A DNA stretch of 34,669 bases. Origin: Didymodactylos carnosus. Taxonomy: Eukaryota > Rotifera > Eurotatoria > Philodinida > Philodinidae. This document shows positions 11,023 through 23,940 of the stretch, piece after piece; the first letter of the stretch is position 1; every line of letters begins with the position of its first letter. The translations under genes were made by a program, and so were the position numbers. The notes beneath the pieces are model-generated. The model made no database searches, was not told where the DNA came from, and worked only from the letters and a program-made list of their open reading frames with translations. The DNA lies in the NCBI GenBank assembly GCA_905250885.1, contig CAJNOQ010001199.1, positions 1 to 34,669 of the forward strand, in the 5' to 3' direction.

Positions 11023-11138
11023 CCTAACCTAACCTAACCTAACCTAAACTATAGGCTAGGTTAGGTTATAGGTTGTTCTATTTTTTTTCAATGGTTAGGT
11101 TAGGATTAGGTTGTGAAATTTTTTATAGGTTAGGTTAT
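11023..11138. repeat. Interstitial telomere-like CCTAA/TTAGG arrays in opposed orientation
   Basis: Five perfect CCTAA units (11023-11047) are followed within a few bases by sequence in the opposite sense: GGCTAGGTTAGGTTATAGGTT (11054-11074 region), GGTTAGGTTAGGATTAGGTT (11093-11112) and AGGTTAGGTTAT (11127-11138). TTAGG is the canonical arthropod telomere repeat. Short interstitial tracts of this kind are common in insect and other arthropod genomes and may reflect break repair or small retroelements. Confidence 0.8.
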
Positions 11139-11139
11139 A

Positions 11140-12350
11140 AGCTGCCAAATATTGGCAGCCTGCACGGCTCTGATGCTGAGCTACGGGTTAAAACAAGCAA
11201 ACAGCAAACACATTCACATATATTATACTGTCATATACACTCGCATATACCTTACTACATGGCTCTTGTTTAAAAAAGCAGTGTTCAATAGCACTATTCG
11301 TCTAATTCTTTCTGTTCATACTCATAGTCTTAACAAGCTCCTCTACTAAAGAGAGACGATCTTTTATTATGGGAGCGGGTTTAACGAAAATAAAAGCTAA
11401 AATTTATCAAGAAGGACCAATCTATTCTATTCACTTCTAGACGAATTGAATTACATTTCACAAGTTTTAGGAGAAAAACGACGAATCTGTATGAACAGTT
11501 ATAACACTGTTTTACCATTTTTTTTGTTGACAGGATTTCATAAGTAGCTCAAAGATATTTCCGTGATACCCTGAATCATATTCGTGCTAGATCTGACCAG
11601 AATGGTCCTTCGCTTCTGTTGAAGATATTCATACGATAAGTAAATAGGTCTTTTACACGTTTCTTTTAAATACACCAATAAAAAGAGGTGGCGTAATAGA
11701 CCGTGAGGATTATTTACAACGTGTATAACAATTAGAGATGAGTGTTCAACCTTCTTCATAGAAGATTTCTCAAAAGATTATATATATATAAGAGATAGCA
11801 AGACTCATATTATTTACAAAAATATATTTTTTTTTACTATATCTTACTTTAAAATCGAATTTTTTATTATAAAATCGTCACTGTAAGTTGGTTCATATCG
11901 GCAGTTGTACCATTCATTACGCATTTTTATTAAAAGTAAGGATGTTTTTTTGAAATCTATTTATGGAATGCCATCAGATAATAATTGATCGATTTTCAAC
12001 TTTCTCGACATTAAAACAAACTTTTCTTCTATTAAATATAATGTTTTAACTACAAAGTAACATATTTAATGATATAGTGTTCGGTAGTAGACAGAGCACA
12101 TGATGCTTGTAGAATATGATAACTTAATGAATTAAGGATAATTTAAGAAAAATTTTGCTAATATAACATTAACCAGTTTAGTCAGATTTTTATTTTAAAC
12201 ACTAATAATCTTTATCTAAATACTTTGAAGTGATTTATGGTAAGAGAATAGTTCATAGTTTTAAGTACAGAACAATATCAGGATATTTTAAAAACACCTC
12301 TACAAAATGGACAATGATGAATCATTTATGGACCATCTTAGTACCTGCGC
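11140..12350. other. AT-rich stretch without a supportable gene
   Basis: Open frames here are short, low in complexity and lack splice context. I see no RNA gene. A small (AT)n run occurs near 11780. Confidence 0.5.
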
Positions 12351-12352
12351 TC

Positions 12353-12686
12353 TAGAGATGTGCAACCCAATTCGTACCGTACCCGACCCGAAGGTTGGGT
12401 ACGGGTTCTATTTTTTTAGTTTACCCGAAAACCGAAAGGTTCTAGTGGAAAACCCGTAAAATTTTAGTGGAAAAATTTTAGTTTAACTAAAATACATGAA
12501 CGTTTAAAAAAGAATTACTTGAGAACGTAATGATAATTTGACATCTTCAGCCGAAAAACAAAAAGGAGAAAATTTTCAGGCATAAGTCGGGTAGGGGTAC
12601 AAAGTTCGGGGGTTGGGTTGAGTGCAGGTGAAAAAAAATTTTCGGATCAGTTGCGGGTACAAAAATGGTACCCATACACATCTCTA
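12353..12686. mobile_element. hAT-like MITE with GGGTACGGGT motifs
   Basis: The ends are TAGAGATGTG and its inverted copy CACATCTCTA. Flanking octamers CTGCGCTC (12345-12352) and CTTAGCTC (12687-12694) match at 6 of 8 positions, consistent with an old hAT target-site duplication. Subterminal words GTACCCGACCCG, GGGTACGGGTT, AACCCGTA and GGGTACAAAAATGGTACCC recur near both ends. The 334-bp element has no coding potential. Confidence 0.65.
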
Positions 12687-12756
12687 CTTAGCTCTATGTC
12701 AGAAAAGTTAGTATTGATCGAAAATGTCGATTTCGAGATAACTACAGTAGAGTATA

Positions 12757-13136
<380 letters not shown>

Positions 13137-13137
13137 G

Positions 13138-14500
13138 ATGTGTAGTGTCTATTTTGCAAGATAGTAAATTTTAGATCTTCAATGATACTTACTGGTATCT
13201 TATAATAAAATAATAAAGACCCAAAATTTTTCTGGCAACTTATTCAAGTTGATTTCAGGTTGCTGGAAGTTGTCTAGAAGTATGTATGGTGTATATACCT
13301 GCCCATTATTTTGCTTAATTCTTCTCTCAAATAATATATAGAAAATCATAAGTTTTTCCTGTATGTAAATTCTATTTCAATAATCTCAGAATGTTTTTCT
13401 TACATCGGAGAATATAAGAACTGTAACCAATGCCAGCTAAGTATATATAACACTATATGCTAAGTTAAGGATACATGGAACTTTTTATACATAACTTTAA
13501 TTCATAAATTTTGTTAATTTGAAAACAGTCTCTATATTTCAAACTATAATTAAAATAATTTTTGTTCTTTAATATTCTTCAGACCAATCAGTAGTTTATC
13601 ACGTTATCCAATCCACATCGAAATAAATCAAATGCTCTTATGTGATTGGTAGGAGAAAGTTGTTTGCCGATGGGCATGACACATTTATTTCGCCATTTCT
13701 CTTTTTCTTCTTACTTTGTTACAAAACATAGGAGTGGAGAGAAAAGAACCAAGAAAGAAAATGTTAGCCATCACATGATGCATCTTTCACAGTTGCGCTG
13801 AATGAAATAGGCTTTATGTATATATAGAAAAAAAAATAGAAATGGGCTAGCATAGGTGTTTCGAATCAGGAAAAGTATATTTGTATATGCAACTGAAATA
13901 AATGGTGAAATCAGTTCTGTCATCTGGCTAGGTATGCAATATATTACTCAGAAAAGGTGAGCTAAGAATAAATAAAACGACGTTTTTATTTTGTTCGATA
14001 CTAGCTTTCGATCGTACTCTGAGATCAGCTTTAACTTTTTAGATTCAATTACGACGCATTCTTCATACTAATCTTAGAAATTTTCGGTAAATTTTTCTTG
14101 ACTATAGTGCGAAAAGTAATCTTTTTTTGAAATTTTTCAGAAGAAACTATCTATCATTAGTTCCCAATGGTCTAAAAGATGCACATATTACACTTAACTC
14201 TACGTCAAAGTTAGTCGAGTCTTTTCTTTCTGTTGATAATATACGTATGCATTTTATAACTGGAAGTAAAAATATAGAGAATCGAATTTTTATCTATCTG
14301 TCGAGGTTAGCTCTAAAAAATCTAGACAAGTTGAAACCAGAGTACATAAAATTGAAAAATTTCTAGTTATGGTAGGGAGAAAAAAGTAATTCGTAACTAT
14401 CAGAGCTTCGTATGGACACCGGACAGGTCTGAACTTGAAAAAACATTTTGGAATCACTTGAATCGTGGAAAAATGAATAAAAAACCGATTGTTTTTGTAT
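13138..14500. other. AT-rich stretch without a supportable gene
   Basis: The only sizeable plus-strand open frame (14127-14366) has ordinary AT-driven composition, no recognisable domain and no paired splice signals, so I do not call it a gene. Confidence 0.45.
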
Positions 14501-14506
14501 TGTACA

Positions 14507-14603
14507 TTAGGACTGAACTACTTTTTTAGAGTCCATGGACCGAAAAAACTGTTTTTCATGGACTCGGACTGGACTAGACTCCAAATTTTGAGTCGGAGCT
14601 CTG
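14507..14603. mobile_element. Short hAT-like remnant with GGACTCGGACT motifs
   Basis: The right end reads, in reverse complement, CAGAGCTCCGACTC; the left end TAGGACTGAACTAC is weakly similar. Inside, AGTCCATGGA and TCATGGACT form a hairpin, and GGACTCGGACTGGACTAGACT repeats one word. No clean 8-bp flanking duplication was found. This style of ends and repeated word matches the other hAT-like remnants in the window. Confidence 0.4.
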
Positions 14604-15846
14604 GTAACTATTTAAATGTCTTTCTTCTGCTGTTTAGTTTGTAAACTGATGAGAAGATCCGACCTGATACAGATCACAAGATGATTATGTTTTAAGACTG
14701 TGAACGAGAGATACTACTCTTTTCAAACTTTTACAAGATTTACAGCTTAGGTGCAGGGTTCTGTAAAACTTTAACATTTATACCGTTGCGTCGATGATAG
14801 ATATATTTTGATCTCACTCAAAGAGTACGATATCAAAAAAGTCAAACCTGTACTGTTGGCTATCACTTTGACGAAGAGTGAGATCATTTTTTTCTAATTC
14901 ATTGAGATTGTTACAACATTGAGTTGTTCTGCTGAATCCAAAACGAAAACTGTCATGCATCTTTCCTTCTTCGCAATCAGATCGTTTGTTTTTCATTTTC
15001 GGTTCGGTATGAGAATAGCTGTGATGCGTTTGCTATGAAAATAGTGTTTAATTCTCTATTAAAATCGTACTAATATCCTTCTCTTTCTCCCTATTAAATA
15101 TACTACTTCATAACTTTAGATAGTATTTTTAGAGGTTATTCCCACACAGAATAAAAGATTGAATGCATACCAATACTTCGTGATTTTGAGGTATATCGTA
15201 TATTCATATTCCACTTATTTATATTATTCGACTCATGAGATATATTTCAAAAACTACTGTTTTTCATTGCAATGTTTTACGTCTTCGAAAATCATGTAAA
15301 TATGTAACTTATAGCCTCAGTAACATATGCCGTTCATGGTGAGTTTTCTTCCAGAATAGAAGATCTGTTTGGATGATATTTTTCTAAAAAATTATGAAGT
15401 ATCCTGGAGAATTTATTGCTCAAAATCGAATTGATCTAACGAACAAAACAGTGAAATAAATTTTCTTCCATTCATTGAGAGTGTGAGCAGAAGTGGTCCG
15501 AGCAGGACGTAGTCCGACGGGTAACTCCCCCTCCCTAATAATTGAAAAGAATTCTTTTTCACCAACCAAATGTTAAAAATATTTTTTGCAAAAAAAAGCT
15601 CGCGCAGTGAAAAATTTTCAGTCGATCCCTCCCCAAAAAATTTTTTGTGGAAAAGCAGTTTAATTTTTAGAAAAAATCGTTAAAAAAATGGGTTGACTCA
15701 TCTCCAATTCTGAGTGTAAGACGAAAACTGATCATGGTTTTATATCATATCTATAACTTTATAAAAGTGCTGTTCTCCTAGTCCTCCTAGTTTTAAGTTT
15801 AAAGAGGTTTTTGAGGCAAAATGGTTGTTTTTGCACTTTCTGTTAT

Positions 15847-15884
15847 TCCCCTCCCCTCCCCCTCCCCTCTCCCCTCTCCCTCTC
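15847..15884 (-). other. C-rich/G-rich tract with G-quadruplex potential
   Basis: The plus strand shows successive C4, C4, C5, C4, C4 and C3 runs separated by T or TCT. The minus strand therefore has at least four G-runs of three or more with 1-3-nt loops, which meets the usual G-quadruplex pattern. The tract is a pure polypurine/polypyrimidine block, so triplex formation is also possible. Confidence 0.7.
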
Positions 15885-16226
15885 ACATACTTACAGGCAT
15901 TCGGACGGACAGGATACGAACAGCGTAGTGTCTTTTGATTTGTAACTGATTATTTTGTCTTCTCCTCTCATTATGGCCACCCTCATCATTTAAAATATCA
16001 ACGAGGCAAGCAGTCGAAATGAAGGTATATTCATACCTTCATTCTAGAGCGAGAATTGGGTATTTCTTGTGACTTAGTTTAAGGGAAACAATAGATAGAC
16101 TAGTGAGTACTGATTATGTATTTGTGTCTATATTCAGGAAGGAAGTTTTCACATTTTTACCGCCTAGCTAACAAGCTTTTTTCATAAAATTTTAGAAGTG
16201 AAAATGTTATCTGATAACATTTATAT

Positions 16227-16369
16227 CAGAGACCCCAGATCCTCTGATTTTGGCAGAAAAATTTTGATTTTTGGAACTTTTCTGCCTCGTTTCTGCCCTA
16301 AGATCTACTGATTTTTCTGATTTTGGACTTTTATTTTAGGATTTTCGTGTTTTGGATCTGGGATCCCTG
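16227..16369. mobile_element. hAT-like MITE of 143 bp
   Basis: The left end CAGAGACCCCAGATCC and the reverse complement of the right end CAGGGATCCCAGATCC match at 14 of 16 positions. The flanking octamers ATTTATAT (16219-16226) and ATCTATAC (16370-16377) match at 6 of 8 positions. Internal words CTGATTTT, TTCTGCC and GATTTTTGG recur. There is no coding capacity. Confidence 0.65.
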
Positions 16370-17223
16370 ATCTATACACCACTTACGGGTGACACCAAAC
16401 TATAGAGCAACCGTTTCTTAAACAAATTAGGCGTTCCATAGTTCATGATATTGTCACAATAAAATATTATAAATGATCCATTGAAAGCCAGAATGTACCA
16501 ATCATACACTGGCGCTACTATTCGCTGAAAAACGTATTCGTTCAAGTTTCCGTGATCTCTGTCAGTAACTTCTGGTTGTTTACAACTAACTCATAAGAGT
16601 AGAGCTAATAGAACTTAAGTGCTAAATTTTAGCTTAGTATGGTACGTAGAATAGTACAAACGTTTTTACTAAGAAAAAAGATAGTTTTTGAATTTGTAGT
16701 TTTCATTCTTCCAGTAAGATGACCTATTTAAAATCGTACTAATGTGTGCATTCCTTCTGACATTTACCCGAGCTCTCCAACATAAAATATGATGGTGAAA
16801 TTAGAAAAGTACAAACAGACCCCTTTTATACCTTTAAAGACATCTGTTGAAGACAGATAGATAATGCATAAAAAATCTCATGGTAACTTTGATGGGATCA
16901 ACATTGACTCTAAAACTTTTGTTCATATCGGATGTAAGACAGCAAAAAAGACTTCTGATGTGACCAGGAATATCGATATTATGCTTCTTTAAACTTTTTC
17001 CCTCTGTAAAAAGACAAAGTGTGCCAAGAAAATGTCAAAAAAGGTTTAGTATTAGAAAAGGACCTTTTCATTTCCGTTAGTAAACTCAACAGAGTTTTGC
17101 AGAAGTTTTGTTGTATAAAAACTGAATTTTTAAAAACGTATATATCCCTGTTTTCTTCATATGAGACAATTTCAGAACATTTAGTAAATAGAACCATACA
17201 AAATCCTTTTCGGATTGATAGTA

Positions 17224-17598
17224 CACTCTAAAAAAAAGTCATAGATTAATAAATTACAATAAAATAGTTTTTTGGACTAAAAAACTGATAAAAAAACCCA
17301 AAAGAGTTTTTCAACGAGTTTTTTAGGCTAAAAAACTAAAAAGCGAAAAAATCTGTTGGTGTTTTTGGTCATTTTGACAAACCGAGGAAAAAACTAACAG
17401 GGTCTTTTAAAGAGTTTTTTAGACCCAAAAAACTCTCCCAAAAACCGTGAGTTTTTCATTTTGAAACGAATACGAACGCTTTTTAGTTTTTGGGCCTAAA
17501 AAACTCGTTAAAAAGCTCTTTTGGGTTTTTTGATCAGTTTTTTAGTCCAAAAAACTCTTTTATTGTAGTTTATTAATCTACGACTTTTTTTTAGAGTG
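17224..17598. mobile_element. Foldback element with 122-bp inverted arms and TA flanks
   Basis: Arms 17224-17345 and 17477-17598 are reverse complements over 122 bp with about eight mismatches. The outer ends are CACTCTAAAAAAAAGTC and both flanks carry TA (17222-17223 and 17599-17600), the target duplication of Tc1/mariner-type transposases. The arms contain repeated AAAAAACT and AGTTTTTT words. The 131-nt spacer is also rich in GTTTTTTAG. No transposase is present, so it is nonautonomous. Confidence 0.75.
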
Positions 17599-17764
17599 TA
17601 GTCATTTTATCATGTAACTATTAGCTAAAGAAGATATTTTCATATTATAATCAAAGGTACTTTAATAAAAGCGATGCAGAATCTTTTTTTTTCTTCAGAA
17701 ATTTTAGTATAAATTATCATTGTTCTTTCTAAAACTCATTAAAATATATTTGTTTTACGGTCAT

Positions 17765-18026
17765 GAGATGCCGTTGCTATGGACTTTGACGTTTTTTGAG
17801 AGTGGGTCTTCATAGCCTTAAATACATCGCAAAGGAATCGCATTCAGTTAACATATCAGCAGGGGCAAATGTAACAATGTATAGAATGCATCAGCAGTTT
17901 GAATAAACCGATCCTGCTCAACTTTATTTTGAATGGATGTTAACTGAATGCGATTCTTTTGCGATGTATTTAAGGTTTTGAAAACCCATACCAAAAAAAC
18001 GTCAAAGTCCATAGCAATAGCATCTC
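17765..18026. mobile_element. Foldback element with about 90-bp inverted arms
   Basis: Arms 17765-17854 and 17938-18026 are reverse complements with roughly ten differences. Shared blocks include TGCTATGGACTTTGACG, CCTTAAATACATCGCAAA and GAATCGCATTCAGTTAACAT. The 83-nt spacer encodes nothing. No unambiguous target-site duplication is visible, although CGGT lies near both edges. It lies only 166 bp from the preceding foldback. Confidence 0.75.
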
Positions 18027-20958
18027 TTGGCGGTATGACTCTATAGTTCGAAGGAATTTTTCCAATGAACTATAAAATTGACAAGTATCGCCCACTTTGA
18101 ATTGTAGATTTTAAAATAAGAGATTTGCAATATTTATCAGCAACATCCTAAAACGTTTCTAACGTGTCTGAGTGTATTATAACGTGTATTGTATAGCACT
18201 GTTAATTATGTGTCTAAAAAGGGAATACAAAAAGACAGAATAAAAATAAGAAGAAATTGCACAGATTTTTGTTTGTTCCATGTGAGAATAAATATGATAT
18301 ACTTGTTGATTATTCGATAGAGAACAAGAAAAATATTGTTTAGTGCGACATGAGCAAATAATGAGATTCTTTTTTCTCGAAACAAATTGTTTTACTTGTC
18401 AAAAAGCAGATGAAATCAAAAAAAAGAAGAAAGAAAAGGTACTGAAGTGGGTTATTAATGCATAAAATAAGGGTGAGAATTTAGAGATCTTTTTTTTGCT
18501 CAAATATTCTCCCAAAAAAAGAAAAAGAGTTCTCCTAACTAGTTTTTTATACATTGAAAAATAAGAAAGAAGAAGAAGAAAAAGTATATTTTCCTCTTTT
18601 TTCTTACTTTGTATATTTTTCTCCTTAAAAACACCAAGGGTATATATATATATATACAGAGGCACACACACACTACATGGCCGCAAGTGCTCATGTTTTT
18701 CTTTCTCTCCTTTTTATTTTTTGACAGTTTTTTCATGTTGTTAAAGAGACCGTTTTACATGATGTTTTCTCTTAATTCATTTTTTTCTTGCGGTAAAGAC
18801 CATATTTTATGGTTTTCTTTCTTTTTCTTTCTTCTTTTTTTTCTTCTTCTAACTAGTAGACGAAACACAAAAACATCATGAATTGTACTTGATCAATTGT
18901 TCTTGTTACATAAAAAAACAGAAAAGAAATGGAAAGATAGACGGGAAAGCAATACGAATATTAATGTATTATTTAATGCATTTTGTTTTTTTTTTTATTT
19001 AAAGAAAATGATAGTATTTCTATAAATGAAACTTTCGTTTAGAGTGATGTTTCATGTTTTCATTTAAATATAGTAAATAAAACATGATTGTATGATCGTA
19101 TGAATTAAAAGGTGTAGGTTTTCTTATGAATGTTTTTAGTGTTGTCTATAAACTAGATCGTATCAAACTAGATCAAAACTTAATTATTTAATTTACTAGA
19201 TGAAGAAAAACAAACGACTATTATTTTTGACTTGTCAATGTTAGAAATAGTTTTTGTTTAAAATTGACAAATTCTATTCTAAATCATTCTAAAACTAAAT
19301 TATCAAAATTATACTGATTTAGTATTCCATTCATTTTTCTACAAAAGTATTTTAAGTGAATCTATCAAAATTATATCTTAATGAGTAATGGACTAGAATA
19401 AAAATGTTTAATTGACACACGAAATGTATATTTTACCATCTAAATTGGTTTCTAGAAGATATTTTGTTTTAAGAAAACTATGAAATTTTGAGAAATTTCC
19501 ATTTAAATAGAGTTAAAACGATCTTTTTAACTTAAATTTCAAAATTGATAAAAAAATAAAATTTTATACTAATAATCTGATTTCTTGAAAAACTGAAACA
19601 TGAAACTTTATATTTTGGTAAATAAAATGAGAAAATTTTTATTGTAAACTGGTATAATCGATTTTGGTTAAATCAATAAATCCATTTGACTTCTGTTATG
19701 ATGAAAAAAAGGAGACTTAATGCTAAATCAATAACAAAATATTTGTTGAAGAGAAAAGAGCATACTGTTTATTAATAATAAATGAAAAATAAGCGAGTTA
19801 TTTCTTTTGAAGAAAAAGAAGAAAAAAAAAATGTTTATCTAAAAAGTTTTGTTCTGATATTCTTCTTTATATGTGTTTCTCTAAATATTATCCAATGAAT
19901 TTTTTAGAAAATCATACTTAAAAGTTTGTTAGATGAGTCTGATTACAAAAAAGACATTGATTTTTGTTTTTTCACTATTTTCTTGTTGTTGTATCCATCG
20001 ATTTCATCCAGTCAATAAGATGAAAACAGAGAAGAGTGTACTCTTAAGATAAGTGCGTTATAGTTTTAAAATTGATATCAGTTTGTACTGATTAGACTGT
20101 AAATGGCAGACAAAGTACAATTTTCAGTGAACTGTCAGATTAAGTTGGTAACTAGAAAAAAATAAAATGATTTAATATTCATCGTTCAGTTTCATTTAAA
20201 TTCTTGATTAACACACTTCATTCGTCTAGTTTGCTTTTATAAGACAATAGAAAATCTATCCACTACGCATGGGAAATTTTTTAGTATATAAAATGGCGTG
20301 TACACTCCTGAATATCGTGAAATGAATTGTGATCGTACGTAAACATCTTAAAATGGTCTCACGTGTACAATTACAAAAAGTTTACGCGTGATCACATGCT
20401 TGATATAACAACTACATGACCTCAACGTAAAATTTTCATAAATTTCCATAAAAGTGTCATAAAATTTCCCCAAAGTCACTATGAATCAATTCATTTTGAG
20501 AATATCTTCATAGAAAAATGTAAATTTAGTACTCAAAATATCAAACTCTCGATTTCCTCAATGTGTTTACACATGGTCTCAGGTAGAAGAAGGTAAAAGA
20601 GAACAGGAATGTTTGTGTCGATATTTATATTTCATTGGAATGTCAGTCAATATGGTGATGATGATGATAGTGGTTTTCTTCTCTCGTTTTCTTTTTCTTC
20701 TTCTTCTTCTTTTTCCTTGCTGTTTCAAAAGGCAGTACAAAAATGCTCTTGTCGTACTGGCGTAGGAATATAATTCACAGATGTTCGTACATGCATTTCT
20801 TCTTTTCTTATTTCTCTCTTGTTTTGTTATTTTTTGCAACAACCAAGAAAAGATGCGTACGTCCATATGTAATATTGGTCCCCACTATTTTCTCTATTCT
20901 TTATGCAAAAGAAGAAGAAAAAAAAAAGAAAAGGTAAGTCTAACGGCATGCTTTTTTC

Positions 20959-20959
20959 A

Positions 20960-20982
<23 letters not shown>
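20959..20982. repeat. A24 homopolymer
   Basis: Twenty-four consecutive A residues. No flanking duplication or upstream retroelement body was recognised, so a retroposon tail cannot be claimed. Confidence 0.9.
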
Positions 20983-20990
<8 letters not shown>

Positions 20991-22325
20991 TAATCTATAA
21001 AAAATAATAAATAATAGAGAAAAACAAAAAAAAACAAACTTCAACATTACAAATGAGTTTGTTGCTGTTTAAAAATCAAGAAAAAGAACGACAAGAGGCA
21101 GCAGCTTAACTTTCCGCGTTATTTGTTATCATTTATGTTTCTTTTCTGTTGAAAAAGAAAGCATCCCAGTTATATATATCATTGATTTTTTAAGTATTAT
21201 ATGTGTTTAAAAATATTAATATATTGGTGATTTGATTATGGTACATACACAAAATTATTTGATGATGATAATATACATAGAACAATAAATAATCTTTTGA
21301 TACTGAAACAAACAATGTAAAATGCATGTTTTAACATAGTAGCAAACGTAACAATTTTCAAATATACAGAGAATATATCAAAATGTGTTTGTTTGTTTGT
21401 TTGTTTTTCTTCTAAATGAATGAAGAAAATAATCTCTTACAGAGAGAGTATCAGACTAATACATCATTTTTAATTTACTTTTTATTAAGAAATAATGGTT
21501 GTTGTTGTTGTTGTTGTTTTTTTGAGTTGATCATGGATATTATTATGAGATATAGCAAGTATAACGACTAGTATCACTAAAAAATCAAATATTATTTTTC
21601 TATTTTTCTCTAATAGTTCTCATGTTCAAAGATATTTGTTTATACATCACTATTTTATGTTTTCATCGTAGAGACAAACAGTTACATTACAGTTCTTATA
21701 TCGAATATCAACATTAAATTGTTGAAATGAAAATTTATTAAATAAAATGTGTCAGATGTGTATGAATATTGAATTACATGTTTTGTTTAAGAAAAATAAT
21801 AAATTAAAAAAAGAAGAGACAAGTGATATTTTGCATTAGTGATTTGATTATTCAATATGCGTGTACGCCATTTATTTTTGAATAAATTTTGTCGAGTCAT
21901 CTGATCACGGATTTTTGAAAGAATTAGAGTTGTAATACTGATGATCAGAGATATTTTTAATAGTAGACAAAAAGTAGAGTACTTAATCGTTATTCATTTT
22001 TTTTCTTCTTCTTAGAGTAGTGACGACTAGTTATCATCGTTAATCGCTCGTATTCTCATCATTTATCCATGTTTTTGTAGAATTTGTCATTATTTTTTAA
22101 ACTTTTTTCATATTTTTTTTTTCGTAATACTTAACATAAGAATTTGTAAGATGTCGAGATAATCACGTACTAAGATTAATAAATAATTTTATAAGAAATA
22201 GATGTTTTTGAAAATTTTATATTCAACATATCTTTCAACTACAACAACACTATTATTCTATTTTTTTTTCTTCTTCTTCTTCTGATAATGTACATGCTAT
22301 TCTATCAGAAGAGAATGAGAGAGCT

Positions 22326-22368
22326 TGTGTGTATGTGTGTGTGTGTATTGAATCATCATCATCATCAT
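22326..22368. repeat. Adjacent (GT)n and (ATC)n microsatellites
   Basis: A GT run with one A interruption (22326-22347) is followed after a few bases by an ATC run (22352-22368). Confidence 0.9.
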
Positions 22369-23442
22369 AATAGAATTACATTTTATTATCATCTGTAATT
22401 ATATGTGCATAACAGAATAAAAAAATTGTTAATGTTCTTATTTTTAGATTCAAACAAACTGTATGATTAATTATTTGAAGATGAATTTTTGATCAATACC
22501 CTGAGACCCTAATTTGAGATTGATTAATAATATCTCAGGTTACGTTCTCCGGCAATTGACAAAATATTCAACTATTGAAGTTTATTAGTTGTATGTCTAC
22601 ACAGAAGAAGATGTAAGTATTGTAAAGTTTTATATCTACTATAGAAAATAATAAAAAACAACAACAATAACATCGGATTAGATGATATATGATCGAACAC
22701 AATTGAATCAATTATAAAATGGAATTTATGCATTTTTTTTTGTTTTTTACGATAAATAAACATTTTTTTATATAATTTTTAGACTCTTGTTCTATACTAA
22801 TAATCATTCTTATTTTTGTTTTAGGTGTCTGAATTAATGACTGCTTCAATTGCATCGATCTATGTTTTCAATATGAATTTTACTTGAGTCGAACAACATT
22901 CAACATCATTCAATTGTACTTTTAAATTTGTTATTGTTTTTTTCTTAATTTATATAATGAAATAGGATTTAGTCATGTTTATCCTGAGTAACATAGGTGG
23001 ATGATATTAATACGCACTACATGTCTTAAAATGATTAAATTATTCATAATATTGTATTGAATCTAAGTACCATATCGAGTCATTTCAACTTTTTATCATT
23101 TCTCTAAGCAATAGTACTCTGAATTATTACAGAAGTATTTCGAAAAGTTTTTTGAATTTACAATTATCGATTAGGATTTTCTCAAGTTCATGCGCGAAGG
23201 TAGAGAAGACATATCATCGGGTTTCATTTAGATATACGTCTACATGTCAGAGTCTAATGTATTGAGTCGGTGATGAATTCGTTCTTTTTCTAACGCTGAT
23301 TTTCGGCAAATTTAGAATGCTTATTTGATGCAATACGTAAACTGCCATTTTAGTGATTAATCAAGTGATTTTACTCTAGAGAAGAAAAATTTCTATACAC
23401 AACTATTGTCTGTCAAATAAATATAATAATAAAATAATAATG

Positions 23443-23940
23443 GTTTTCCAGAAGTCCTTTTGGAAAACGTTAGGGTTTCGTAAAATTTCTTTCAAAATCT
23501 CCTATAAATAGGACACAGAATAGCTTAAATAGTTTACATTCTGAAGTTTTGAAGTCGTTCTGATGTTTTTTGAGTGAATAGTGAATTTTTTAATATTAGG
23601 TGAAAACCACCTGAAAACCCTATTTTTCGTAAAAGTCGCTTTTCGGTAGCTTTTTAAATTTTTTCTCAAAACAAATATTGCCACAAGACTCAGCATGATC
23701 GATTATCCATAGTCCGTCGGTATCTAAGGGTTTCAATAGTCATCGGGTGCCACTCTTGAGACTTATAGGAAATGCGATACAACGCCCGAACAGCAGAAAA
23801 TCAAGGACTTGCTTGACTCCCATATTGAAAAGGACTCTCCATGCTATCAGACCATGAAAACAAAACAATACAATCCTATTGAGAAACTTTTACACGCGGC
23901 CTAGTTTTCCAAAGACCCCCTAGAAAACTTTCTGGGAAAA
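23443..23940. mobile_element. Putative element with TTTTCC-rich inverted ends, carrying dispersed repeat copy 2
   Basis: The left end GTTTTCCAGAAGTCCTTTTG is itself a hairpin (GTTTTCCA...TGGAAAAC). The right end, in reverse complement, starts TTTTCCCAGAAAG and also contains CTTTGGAAAAC. This gives imperfect terminal inverted repeats around a roughly 500-bp unit. The unit contains 23538-23686, homologous to 4224-4375. No clear target duplication was found, so the boundaries are approximate. Confidence 0.4.
23538..23686. repeat. Dispersed repeat family, copy 2
   Basis: Directly oriented relative of 4224-4375, sharing ATTCTGAAGTTTT, GTCGTTCTGA, GTTTTTTGAGTGAATAGTGAA and TTTTTCGTAAAAGT blocks. 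A minus-strand open frame crosses it (23502-23696), but the sequence is explained by the repeat. Confidence 0.65.

Larger units (their letters stand above)
18030..23440. other. Low-complexity AT-rich DNA with microsatellites, no gene seen
   Basis: Open frames here (for example around 18400-18880 and 20580-20990) are poly-Lys or poly-Phe products of A- and T-rich simple sequence and are not called. Simple repeats include (TA)n at 18641-18656, an A24 run at 20959-20982, (GTTT)5 at 21387-21407, (GTT)7 at 21498-21518, (TTC)n at 22270-22282, (GT)n at 22326-22347 and (ATC)n at 22352-22368. Confidence 0.55.

Noticed and set aside
18399-18881. Hydrophobic open frames on both strands suggesting small membrane proteins
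   Set aside because: The Phe/Leu/Lys content comes from T- and A-rich simple sequence; the frames overlap one another and lack splice or domain evidence.
20579-20993. Arg/Lys-rich frames resembling nuclear localisation signals
   Set aside because: They arise from TTC/GAA repeats and an A24 run.
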